Part shown: positions 43,401 to 51,115 of the stretch, piece after piece | Layout of the letters: the number at the start of each line of letters is the position of its first letter | How positions within the stretch are numbered: the stretch's first letter is position 1 | Assembly: GCF_002434265.1 (NCBI RefSeq) | Contig: NZ_DJJS01000005.1 | Coordinates: forward strand, 174,650 to 238,649 | Source: Pseudomonas sp. UBA6562 | GTDB lineage: Bacteria > Pseudomonadota > Gammaproteobacteria > Pseudomonadales > Pseudomonadaceae | Reading direction: 5' to 3' | Length of the DNA stretch: 64,000 nt | Translations under genes and position numbers: made by a program | The notes under the pieces: generated by a model | Seen by the model: the letters and a program-made list of their open reading frames with translations, nothing else | What the model was told of the DNA's origin: nothing | Database searches by the model: none

Positions 43401-44135
43401 TCAGAATCCGATGAAGGTGTAGTACTCAGGCGTCTGTGCGGTGACGTGCAGCCCATAGGTGCCGGCGGCTTCGGCGAGCTTAGGCTCCTCCACGTGCACC
43501 TGCCAGGCTTGGGCGCTGCCACTGAGGGGATGGTCCAGCGCGTGCGCGAAGGCGGTCATGTCGGGCAGCCAGGCAGTGAACCCATTGCCTTTGAGTGCGC
43601 TGACGGTCATCCCCAAACGTTCGCAGACCGCCACCTTGGCTCCGATGTCGTCGCGGTCGGCCTGGCGCGACGCTTCGATCAGCGCGCGCAGCGCCGGGTC
43701 CGCCGCCACTTGACCGTGGATCAGCACCGGCCCTTGTTCCCAGGCTTCCTGGGGGCAGTCCTTGGCTTCCGGACGCAAGGGAATGTGCGGGTTGATTTCC
43801 ATGGGGTAGATGCGACAGACCAAGGGTCGCGTTTCATAGATGGTGCACAGGTCGGCGGCGTCGAGGTGCATGCAGCGGCCAGGATTGAAGGCCGCGAAGG
43901 TGACCGCGACCTGCACCTCGCCCGTGCCGCACGGCACGCCCAGGGAGCGGCGCAAGGCATGCTCGCGCTGTTCGACCGGCATGCCGGGCCCGTCGGGGAC
44001 GAAACCTTCGATCAGCACGATGACTTGCCCGCCGGCCTGCGCCCATTGCCGTGCTTCGCCCAAGGTCAGCGGCACGTGGTGGCCGGTGCAGCACTTGCCG
44101 CAGCCGGTGCAGGCGAAACGCAAGGCGGCGCTCAT
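43401..44135 (-). CDS. YkgJ-family cysteine cluster protein
   Basis: A 244-residue protein of the UPF0153/YkgJ family. Cysteines likely bind zinc or an iron–sulfur cluster: FACTGCGKCC at the N-terminus, then PGRCMHLDAADLCTIYETRPLVCRIYP. The C-terminal third is less conserved. Function unknown. It overlaps the upstream exported-protein gene by ATGA (44132-44135). The start at 44135 is the family start; the longer frame runs through the neighbour. Confidence 0.83.
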   Translation of the reverse strand: MSAALRFACTGCGKCCTGHHVPLTLGEARQWAQAGGQVIVLIEGFVPDGPGMPVEQREHALRRSLGVPCGTGEVQVAVTFAAFNPGRCMHLDAADLCTIYETRPLVCRIYPMEINPHIPLRPEAKDCPQEAWEQGPVLIHGQVAADPALRALIEASRQADRDDIGAKVAVCERLGMTVSALKGNGFTAWLPDMTAFAHALDHPLSGSAQAWQVHVEEPKLAEAAGTYGLHVTAQTPEYYTFIGF

Positions 44136-44443
44136 GACTTGCCGATGACCCACTCGCTGACGAAGGCTTTCTGCACGCGCCGGTCGTACAGGCACAGCTC
44201 GGTGCCGATCTTGCCTTTCAGGGCCTTCTGCGGGTAGACGCCTTCGATCAGCAGGGCGCTGTAGCCGACCTGGTCGTCGAACTCGGCGGGCTTGCCCAGC
44301 ACATGGACGTCCTTGAGCTGGCTCGCCGCCAGGCAGGACTTGAGCAGCGCCTGGCGGTAGTCGTTCCAGGCCTGGCTGCTCGACGCATGGGCGGCGCCGC
44401 TGGCCAGGGCGCAAGTGATCAGGATTGAGCAGAAGAGCTTCAT
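44132..44443 (-). CDS. Small exported hypothetical protein
   Basis: A 103-residue product whose signal peptide is MKLFCSILITCALASGAAHAS, with a mature domain containing two cysteines (LKSCLAASQLKD, ELCLYDRRVQ), possibly a periplasmic disulfide. The segment VGYSALLIEGVYPQKALKGKIGTELCLYD looks structured. Function not recognised. The start at 44443 gives a normal signal peptide; an ATG seven codons upstream (44464) is an alternative. It is translationally coupled to the YkgJ gene. Confidence 0.65.
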   Translation of the reverse strand: MKLFCSILITCALASGAAHASSSQAWNDYRQALLKSCLAASQLKDVHVLGKPAEFDDQVGYSALLIEGVYPQKALKGKIGTELCLYDRRVQKAFVSEWVIGKS

Positions 44444-44547
44444 ATGCGATACCGGCATTTTCATTTGAAGACGCTGGATTATGCCCGACTGAGGTCAGGC
44501 ATCAACCCTGGGGCTGTGTCTTCATCTATACGCCGGCAGCGTAGCGC

Positions 44548-45447
44548 TCACGGCTCGCCGAACACCACCGCGCGTGCCGCCACCAGCAGACAATCGGTCA
44601 GTTCCGGTGAGGAGAACTTGGTGAGAATAGCATTGGCCCCGGCCAGGCGCGCTTTTTCGCTGCTCATGGCACTGTCGAGCGAGGTGTGCAGCAACACGTA
44701 CAGGTGCTTGAAGTCCGGCGTTTCGCGCAGGGTGCGGGTGAAGGCATAACCGTCCATCTCGGACATTTCGATGTCCGACACCACGATGTTGATCTCGCTG
44801 GCGGTGCCTTGCAGTTCCAGCAGCACCTCGATGGCGTCTTTCGCGCTGCGCGCCGTGCGGCAGTCGATGCCCAGGTTGCGCAGGGTGTGGATCGACTGCT
44901 GCAACGCCACCTGGCTGTCGTCGACCACCAGGATGTTGGCGGCGGCCAGCAGGCTGGCGGCATCTTCGTCCAGGCCATTGCTGGGCGCCACAGAGGGCGG
45001 TGGGGCGATGCCGTGGATCACTTTCTCGATGTCCAGCACCTGCACCAAGGCATCGTCGACACGCGCGACGCCGGTGATGAACGAGCGGTTGCCCGAACCG
45101 AACGGCGGCGGCTTGATGTCGGTGGTGCGGCAATGCACGATGCGCACCACGGCCTGCACATGCAGGCCCTGCCGCGAGCGGCTGATCTCGGTGACGATCA
45201 GGCAACCGCCGTTGGGGTCTTCCAGCGGTCGTTCGCCAATGGCCCGCGACAGGTCGATCACCGACAGCGGGTTGCCGCGCAGGGTCGCCACGCCTTTGAC
45301 GTGCGGGTGGGCTTCGGGCAAGCGGGTCAGCGCCGGGCAGGGAATGATTTCGCTGACCTTGAGCAGGTTGATCGCCATCAGCTTGCCGCTGCGCAGGGTG
45401 AACAGCAGCAGCGACAGCGAGTCTGCGCGGGCGTTTTGGTTGGCCAT
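44548..45447 (-). CDS. cheV: Chemotaxis coupling protein CheV
   Basis: A 299-residue CheW–receiver fusion. The CheW-like domain (about 10-150) reads LSLLLFTLRSGKLMAINLLKVSEIIPCPAL and GVATLRGNPLSVIDLSRAIG. The receiver domain (about 170-295) has the acidic pair ILVVDDSQVAL, phospho-Asp225 in VVSDIEMSEMDGY, and Lys in ILTKFSSPEL. CheV couples receptors to CheA and is adjusted by phosphorylation. No other chemotaxis genes except the distant receptor at 23.8 kb are in the window. The start at 45447 begins the conserved domain; GTG at 45462 is an alternative. Confidence 0.9.
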   Translation of the reverse strand: MANQNARADSLSLLLFTLRSGKLMAINLLKVSEIIPCPALTRLPEAHPHVKGVATLRGNPLSVIDLSRAIGERPLEDPNGGCLIVTEISRSRQGLHVQAVVRIVHCRTTDIKPPPFGSGNRSFITGVARVDDALVQVLDIEKVIHGIAPPPSVAPSNGLDEDAASLLAAANILVVDDSQVALQQSIHTLRNLGIDCRTARSAKDAIEVLLELQGTASEINIVVSDIEMSEMDGYAFTRTLRETPDFKHLYVLLHTSLDSAMSSEKARLAGANAILTKFSSPELTDCLLVAARAVVFGEP

Positions 45448-45786
45448 GGGGCGAGCTTGCACTCAATGAGGGAGGATGCCGGGTTATCGGCCCGAACGCG
45501 CGGGGCTTTAGCTCGTGCTGGCAAGCCGCCTGGGTCGGGGCGGCGTTGCCGCCCATCGCGACTGAAGTCGCTCCAACAGGGGATTGGCGTTGCCGCCCAT
45601 CGCGACGGGTCGGAGCGCAGGCCGGTCGCTTCAGCAGGGCTTTGAGGTCGAAGGAAAAGGTTGGGCTTGCTTTGTGTAGGAGCGACTTCAGTCGCGATGG
45701 CCGGCACCGCCGGCCCAAGGCCGCAACACCACCCGACTGATTTGACGCGGCGCCTTCCGACCCAATGGCTACGACACCACCCCGAG
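45448..45786. repeat. Intergenic region with REP-like palindromic repeats
   Basis: Three related elements lie between cheV and the secretion genes: 45541-45574 (containing CCCATCGCGACTGAAGTCGC), 45586-45616 (a partial copy in the same orientation) and 45676-45713 (GGAGCGACTTCAGTCGCGATGG, inverted). Each core GCGACTgAAGTCGC-type palindrome can form a small hairpin. They resemble repetitive extragenic palindromes that end transcripts or protect mRNA in P. putida genomes. No coding sequence is supported in this interval. Confidence 0.7.
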
Positions 45787-46971
45787 TCACCGCTCCCGCA
45801 ACGCCTCCCGCGCCCGGTTCATCGGCTTGATCAGGTAATCCAGGACGGTCTTCTCTCCCGTGCGGATGTCCACCGTCGCAACCATCCCCGGCGTGATCGC
45901 GAACTGCTTGCCGGCCTTGTTCTCCAGGCTGTCGCGCTGGGTGCGGATGAACACACGGTAGTAGTAGATCTCCGGTTTGACCTCGTCCTGCAGAGTGTCG
46001 GGCGAGATGCCCACCACCTGGCCGTCGAGGCTGCCGTACACCGAATAGTCGTAGGCGCTGATCTTCACCTTGGCCGCCTGCTCGGGGTGGATGAAGGCGA
46101 TGTCGCGGGGCGAGATGCGGGTTTCGATCAGCAGGCGCTCGTCCATCGGCACGATCTTCATCACCTGCCCGCCGGGCTGCACCACGCCGCCCAGTGTGTT
46201 GACCTCGATGTCCTTGACGATGCCGCGCACCGGCGAGCGCAGGGTCAGGCGGGTCAACGAGTCGGTACGGCCGCGGATCACCGCCTTGAGGCTGTCGGCT
46301 TCGGCGCTGGCCTTGGCCAGCTCTTCGCGGGCGCGCACCAGGTAGTCGGAGCGCGCTTCGGTGGCCTTGAGTTCGAGTTCCGAGCGCTGGCGGTTCAGGC
46401 GGATCACCTCGACCCGGCTGGAGGCGCCGAGCTTGGCCAGGTTCTCGGTGATCTGCAGCTCGCTGCGCACCAGGCGCAGCGAGTCCTGGATGCCGGCCAG
46501 GGTCTGCTCCAGGCCGCGGCGGCGGGTCTGGTACAGCGCGGTTTCGGCTTCGGTCAGCTCGGTCGAATCCTTGAGGCTGGCGGGGAAGGTCAACGGCTTG
46601 CCGCTGACTTCGGCGCGCAGCCGCGCCACGCTGGCCAGCGCGGCGCGGTACTTGGCCTCGCTTTCGCCGACGGTGGATTCGGTCTTGGTCGGGTCGAGCT
46701 GGGCCAGCACCTGGTCGCGCTGCACCATGTCGCCTTCGGCGACGTTCATCTGCGCGACGATGCCGCCTTCGAACGACTGGATCACCTGCTCACGGGAGCT
46801 GGGAATGACCTTGCCGGTGCCGGTGGACACCTCGACGATCTCGAACCAGGCCGCCCAGGCGACGAAAGCGGCGAGCATCAGGGCGCAGACCATGATCACG
46901 CGCCCGGCGCGCAGCACCGCGTGGTCGTCCTGGCCATCCAGGTAGGAAGCGGGTAGCGACGGTTGGCTCAT
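45787..46971 (-). CDS. Type I secretion membrane-fusion protein (HlyD family)
   Basis: A 394-residue periplasmic adaptor linking the ABC exporter to the outer-membrane channel. It has a short cytoplasmic N-terminus, one membrane helix (VIMVCALMLAAFVAWAAW, about 25-45), a lipoyl-like segment (QSFEGGIVAQMNVAEGDMVQRDQVLAQLD), a long coiled coil (about 100-250) and the C-terminal family motif FAITPGMVATVDIRTGEKTVLDYLIKP. It is the last gene of the adhesin export cluster; I recall the KT2440 counterpart being called lapJ. Its ATG overlaps a small ORF by ATGA, with AAGGAGG at 6 bases. Confidence 0.92.
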   Translation of the reverse strand: MSQPSLPASYLDGQDDHAVLRAGRVIMVCALMLAAFVAWAAWFEIVEVSTGTGKVIPSSREQVIQSFEGGIVAQMNVAEGDMVQRDQVLAQLDPTKTESTVGESEAKYRAALASVARLRAEVSGKPLTFPASLKDSTELTEAETALYQTRRRGLEQTLAGIQDSLRLVRSELQITENLAKLGASSRVEVIRLNRQRSELELKATEARSDYLVRAREELAKASAEADSLKAVIRGRTDSLTRLTLRSPVRGIVKDIEVNTLGGVVQPGGQVMKIVPMDERLLIETRISPRDIAFIHPEQAAKVKISAYDYSVYGSLDGQVVGISPDTLQDEVKPEIYYYRVFIRTQRDSLENKAGKQFAITPGMVATVDIRTGEKTVLDYLIKPMNRAREALRER

Positions 46972-47063
46972 GCTTGGCCTCCTTGGCCTGGCGCTGTCGG
47001 TTGGGCGGCGAGCGTGCCGTGTCGGCGCTCGCCACAGGAAACGGATGAAAACGGACGGCTCAT
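46968..47063 (-). CDS. Putative 31-codon ORF in junction repeat (copy 2)
   Basis: A frame starting MSRPFSSVSCGERRHG and ending QGGQA. AAGGAGG lies 6 bases before its ATG, it overlaps the upstream small ORF and the downstream membrane-fusion gene by ATGA, and it is one unit of a 92-bp tandem repeat. It may be translated as a coupling relay rather than yield a functional peptide. No homologue recognised. Confidence 0.35.
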   Translation of the reverse strand: MSRPFSSVSCGERRHGTLAAQPTAPGQGGQA

Positions 47064-47155
47064 GCCTGGCCTCCTTGGCCTAGCGCTGTCGATTCGGCGA
47101 CGCGCGGAACATATCGGCGCTCGCCACGGGCAGCGAACGAAAACCCACGGCTCAT
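46972..47155 (-). repeat. Two tandem 92-bp copies of the ABC/MFP gene junction
   Basis: Two consecutive units, with starts at 47155 and 47063 and the next junction at 46971, both spaced exactly 92 bases apart and about 80% identical by eye. Each unit begins ATGAGCC and ends with AGGCCAAGGAGGCCA-GC, i.e. the ribosome site and start context of the next frame. It arose by duplicating the gene junction. Confidence 0.85.
47060..47155 (-). CDS. Putative 31-codon ORF in junction repeat (copy 1)
   Basis: A frame starting MSRGFSFAARGERRYV and ending QGGQA, the same last residues as the upstream ABC exporter (SQGGQA). It overlaps the exporter stop by ATGA and is preceded by GGGAGG at about 6 bases. 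It overlaps the next small ORF in the same way. Function unknown; see the tandem-repeat entry. Confidence 0.35.
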   Translation of the reverse strand: MSRGFSFAARGERRYVPRVAESTALGQGGQA

Positions 47156-49488
47156 GCCTGGCCTCCCTGGCTCAGCCGCGCCAGCGCAGCATCGCGCTGG
47201 TCGTCGATGACGATGCGCCCGCCGTCGAGCACCAGCACCCGATCGACCCGTTGCAGTACGCTCATGCGGTGGGTGGCGATGACCAGGGTGCGGCCCTGGC
47301 AGAAGCGCTCGAGGTTATCCAGCAGCGCGCGCTCGGTGACGTCGTCCAGCGCGGCGGTAGGCTCGTCGAGCAGCAGCACTTGCGGCTGGCGCAAGAGCAG
47401 ACGCGACAGCACCAGGGCCTGGCGCTGGCCGCCGGACAGGCCCAGGCCGCCTTCCAGAATCAGATGGTCGAGGCCTTTGGGCAGCTGCCGCACGAAGGCC
47501 AGGGCGCCGCTGGCCGCCAGCGCCGCGACCAGCTCCTGGTCGCTGGCCTGGCCGCTGCCCAGGGTCAGGTTTTCCCGCAAGGTGCCGTGGAACAGCCGTG
47601 CGTGTTGCGCCAGCAGGCCGACGTCGCGGCGCAGGTCGGCCGGGTCCAGGTGGGCCAGGGCGATGCCGTCGAGGCTGATCTCGCCCTGTGCCAGGTCCAT
47701 CGCGCCGCCGAGGGCTTGCAGCAGGGTGGATTTGCCTGCGCCGTTGCGCCCCAGCACGGCGATGCGCTCGCCGGGGGCGATGCTCAGCTGGCCGATGCTC
47801 AAGGCCGGCGCGGCTTCCGGGCTGTAGCGGAACACCGCCTGGCGCAGGTGGTACTCGCCATGGATCGCCGGCAGGTGCACGCGGGCTTCGCCTTCCGGAT
47901 GGTCGACCGGGCTCTGCATCAGTTTGTCGATGCCTTCCAGGGCCACCTTGGCCTGCTGCCAGCGGGTCAGCACGTGGGTCAGTTGCGCCATCGGCGCCAT
48001 CATGCGCGAGGCCAGCATCGAGGCCGCCACCAGGCTGCCGGTGGTGAGGTCGCCGGCGATCACCATCGGCGCGCCGACCACCACCACCACGGCGAACACC
48101 GCGCCCTGGATGTTCTGCGTCCAGGTCACCAGGCCATTGGTCAGGGTGCGCAGGCGCAGGCTGTTGTGCGCGCAGGCGGCGTTGTACTGGTTCCATTGCC
48201 GCTCGAAGCGCGCTTCGGCTTGCAGGGCCTTGATCTCGTCCAGGCCCTGGATGCTCTCCACCAGCATGGCGTTGCGCAGCGCCGACTCGCGCATCGACGC
48301 ATTGGCCAGACGCGCCAGGCGGCGTTGGGCGAGGAGGCCGGGCAGCAGCATCAGCACCAGTGCCGCCAGCGGAATGATCACCAGCACGCCGCCGATCAGC
48401 CAGAACACGAACAGGAACAGCAGGAAGAACGGCAGGTCGGCCAGCGCCGTGGCGGTGCTGGAAGTGATCAGGTCGCGGATCTGCTCCAGCTCGCGCAACT
48501 GCGAGATGAACGAGCCGGTCGACTTGGGCCGCACCGAGTTGCGCAGGCGCAGCGCATGGCCGTAGACCAGGTCGGAGATGCGCAGGTCGGCGCGCTTGCC
48601 CAGCAGGTCGGTGACCTTCAGGCGCAGCAGGCGCATGGTCAGGTCGAACACCAGCGCCAGCACCACGCCGCCGAACAGCACGTACAGCGTGGGCAAGGAC
48701 TCCGCCGGAATCACCCGGTCGTACACCTGCATGGAGAACAGCACCCCGGCCAGGGCCAGCACGTTGGCCACCAGCGAGGCGAGCATGACCTGGCCGTAGG
48801 GGCGCAGGTCGCGCAGTACGATGCGCGCGAACCAGTGGCGGTCGTAGGGCGCGGTGTAGTCGTCGGTGCGTACGTCGCGCAGCGGGCGCGCCGGACGCAG
48901 CAGGGCGACGCGGGCGATGCGGCCCTGCAATTGGTCGCGGTGCAGGCGGCTGGCCAAGCCCTGGTCGCCGGCGAAGACCACGGCCAGATGGTCGTCCTCG
49001 GTCACCGCCTCGACCACCGCCAGTTGGCCGTCGTCCAGCTCCAATACCAAGGGCGTGCGCCACTGGCGCAGGCCCTTGGCGTCGAAGCGCACGAAGCGCA
49101 GGGTCAGCCCGGCCTGGCGGGCCATGTGTCGGAGGATCTCGTCCAAGGGCCGCGCGTCTTCGGCGGCGGCCAGACGGATGCGCTGCGGCGACACGTCGAG
49201 GCGATAGTGCCGGGCCACGTGCAGCATGCTTTCCAGCCAGGGGCCGAGGTCCGGGCGTTGGGCAGGGTTGCCCGCAGTAGGTCCGGCAGCGCCAGGTCCG
49301 CCAGCGCCAGATCCGCTCGTGGCGGGCCCGCCAGCGTCAGGCCCATCCGCGTCAGGTCCGCTTGAAACGGCCGCTCCAACGCCGGGTCCACCTGCGCCAG
49401 GTCTACGAGGGTCGAGGCCATGCGCGGCGGGGCTGGTGCCGGCAGCGGCGTCGGGGGTGGCAGCGACCGGGTTCACGGTGTCGTTCAT
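47152..49488 (-). CDS. Type I secretion ABC exporter with unusual Gly/Pro-rich N-terminus
   Basis: A 778-residue inner-membrane permease–ATPase (LapB/RtxB-like). Residues 1-80 are a low-complexity Gly/Ala/Pro/Ser segment (GPDADGPDAGGPATSGSG); 85-215 resemble a C39-like domain without the catalytic Cys (MARQAGLTLRFVRFDAKGL); 230-500 hold the six-helix membrane domain; 540-778 the ATPase with Walker A GRNGAGKST, signature LSGGQ and Walker B VLLLDEPT. It should power export of the adjacent giant adhesin. The start at 49488 overlaps the TolC-type gene stop by ATGA. Possible KT2440 name: lapI. Confidence 0.92.
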   Translation of the reverse strand: MNDTVNPVAATPDAAAGTSPAAHGLDPRRPGAGGPGVGAAVSSGPDADGPDAGGPATSGSGAGGPGAAGPTAGNPAQRPDLGPWLESMLHVARHYRLDVSPQRIRLAAAEDARPLDEILRHMARQAGLTLRFVRFDAKGLRQWRTPLVLELDDGQLAVVEAVTEDDHLAVVFAGDQGLASRLHRDQLQGRIARVALLRPARPLRDVRTDDYTAPYDRHWFARIVLRDLRPYGQVMLASLVANVLALAGVLFSMQVYDRVIPAESLPTLYVLFGGVVLALVFDLTMRLLRLKVTDLLGKRADLRISDLVYGHALRLRNSVRPKSTGSFISQLRELEQIRDLITSSTATALADLPFFLLFLFVFWLIGGVLVIIPLAALVLMLLPGLLAQRRLARLANASMRESALRNAMLVESIQGLDEIKALQAEARFERQWNQYNAACAHNSLRLRTLTNGLVTWTQNIQGAVFAVVVVVGAPMVIAGDLTTGSLVAASMLASRMMAPMAQLTHVLTRWQQAKVALEGIDKLMQSPVDHPEGEARVHLPAIHGEYHLRQAVFRYSPEAAPALSIGQLSIAPGERIAVLGRNGAGKSTLLQALGGAMDLAQGEISLDGIALAHLDPADLRRDVGLLAQHARLFHGTLRENLTLGSGQASDQELVAALAASGALAFVRQLPKGLDHLILEGGLGLSGGQRQALVLSRLLLRQPQVLLLDEPTAALDDVTERALLDNLERFCQGRTLVIATHRMSVLQRVDRVLVLDGGRIVIDDQRDAALARLSQGGQA

Positions 49489-50918
49489 GGCAGGATCTCC
49501 ACCCCTTGCAGGCGCTGGCCTTCGAGGCCCAGCACCGGGCGCAGCGCGCCGTTGTTGTATAGGCAGTCGACGTTCAGGCGCAGCAGGTCGGAACGGGTGG
49601 CGGCCATGTCGAAGCGCGATTGGTAGATTTCCTGCTCGGCGTTGAGCAGGTCGAGCAGGGGCCGGGTGCCGAGTTCTAGGTACTGCCGGCCGTAGAGCAT
49701 GCGCGCTTCCTGGATGCTGTCCTGGCGCAGTTCCAGCGAGCGCAGCCGGCGGCCCAGGCCCGAAGTCTGCGCCTGGGCTTCGGCCAGGCCGCGGCGCGCT
49801 TGCAGGCGCGCGGCGTCCTCGGCCGAGTCGGCGGCGCTCAGCGCATGGCCGGCGGCGCGGGCGCGGGCGCTGGTGGCGCCGCCCTGGTAGATCGGCACTT
49901 CGACATTGAGGTAGATGCCGGCCTGGGTACGGTCCAGGTTGCGGTTGTCGCGGTTGTAGTCGTTGTCCAGGTAGTGGTTGACCTGCGGTTGCAGCGACAG
50001 GGTCGGGTACGCCTCGGCCTTGGCCTGGGCCAGTTCGGCCTGGGATTGCGTGCGCTGGGCCAGGGCCATCAGCACTGCCGGCAGGCGATCGTCGCCAGCC
50101 AACGGGCGCTGGCAGGCCTGGCCCAGTTCGGCCGGCGCCTCGTCGCTCAACGGCGGCGGCGAACTTTTTCCCAACAGGGTGGCCAGTGCCGCCCGCCAGC
50201 GTTGGTATTGCGCCTGGTATTCCTCGAACACGGCCTGTGCGGCCTCGGCCCGCGACTGCGCCTGGACCACGTCGGAGCGGGTGCTGGCGCCCATGTCGCT
50301 GCGCTGGCGGGCCAGGCCGACGATTTCGTCCACGGCCTGGATCTGCGCGCGGGCGATGTCCATCAGGTGCGCGTAGCGCTGGGTCTCGATCCAGGCATAG
50401 GCGGTGTCGCGTGCCAGTTCGTCGATCACCAAGAGGATGTTGGCCTGGGCGCGTGCGGCGGCCGCGTTGGCCGCATCGACGGCGTAGTCGACCTTGCCGA
50501 AGTCGTAGAGCATCTGCTTGAGCGAGAGGTTGAGCGCCTGGCTGCTGCGATCGCCGCCGTAACCGGAGTCGAACCCGGTGCGCACGCCCCCGGAAATCTG
50601 CGGGTAGTAACCGGAACGGGCGACGTTGACGCCTTCGCCCCGGCGATAGAGATCGCCGATGGCCTCGGCGATGCGCGGGTGCCATTGCACCGCCAGCAAC
50701 GCAGCCTCGGCCATACCCAGGCGATCCTGGGTCGCCGTCGCCTGGCCAGTCGGCGGCCGCGCCGACACGGCTTGGGGGCTGTCGCGAATCGAGGCGGGGC
50801 TGATCTGGCGCAAGGCCGGATCGATATCGTCGTCGGCCAAAGCGGCCGGTTGCAGCAACAATGCCAGAAGCCCCAAGGCGCCTGGCAACAACGGAAACAG
50901 CGAACAGCCTGGCTTCAC
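49485..50918 (-). CDS. TolC-family outer-membrane channel for type I secretion
   Basis: A 477-residue exported protein. Signal peptide MKPGCSLFPLLPGALGLLALLLQPAALA, then two repeated helical halves typical of TolC/LapE: AEAALLAVQWHPRIAEAIGDLYRRGEGVNVARSGYYPQISGGV, and the second with RTQSQAELAQAKAEAYPTLSLQPQVNHYLDNDYNRDNRNLDRTQAGIYLNVEVPIYQGG. The C-terminus ends LQGVEILP. It provides the outer-membrane pore for the exporter. It lies 197 bases after the adhesin stop and overlaps the ABC gene. Possible KT2440 name: lapH. Confidence 0.92.
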   Translation of the reverse strand: MKPGCSLFPLLPGALGLLALLLQPAALADDDIDPALRQISPASIRDSPQAVSARPPTGQATATQDRLGMAEAALLAVQWHPRIAEAIGDLYRRGEGVNVARSGYYPQISGGVRTGFDSGYGGDRSSQALNLSLKQMLYDFGKVDYAVDAANAAAARAQANILLVIDELARDTAYAWIETQRYAHLMDIARAQIQAVDEIVGLARQRSDMGASTRSDVVQAQSRAEAAQAVFEEYQAQYQRWRAALATLLGKSSPPPLSDEAPAELGQACQRPLAGDDRLPAVLMALAQRTQSQAELAQAKAEAYPTLSLQPQVNHYLDNDYNRDNRNLDRTQAGIYLNVEVPIYQGGATSARARAAGHALSAADSAEDAARLQARRGLAEAQAQTSGLGRRLRSLELRQDSIQEARMLYGRQYLELGTRPLLDLLNAEQEIYQSRFDMAATRSDLLRLNVDCLYNNGALRPVLGLEGQRLQGVEILP

Positions 50919-51027
50919 ATCATTCCCTTAATACCGTGTCGTCCGTGACCGCCGGGCACAGGCCCGGCGCGCTTGCAGGTGTTGCCATCGCTTCAGAAAT
51001 AGGCCGGTCTACCGCACCGGCGGAATC

Positions 51028-51061
51028 GAGCGCAGGCAGGACCGAAATCCTGCCTGCGCTC
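51028..51061 (-). terminator. Long hairpin between adhesin and secretion genes
   Basis: GAGCGCAGGCAGGA at 51028-51041 and TCCTGCCTGCGCTC at 51048-51061 pair perfectly over 14 bases with a six-base loop, 55 bases after the adhesin stop. There is no T-run after it on the minus strand, so it could be a partial terminator or a processing/stabilising structure setting the ratio of adhesin to exporter mRNA. Confidence 0.55.
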
Positions 51062-51115
51062 GCCTTGCGTTACCGTCGTATCAAGACGTTTCCTACAACC
51101 ATAGACCAGCTTTCC

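Noticed and set aside
45541..45713. Repeats considered as a CRISPR array
   Set aside because: Only three unequal palindromic copies in mixed orientation with irregular spacing; no cas genes.
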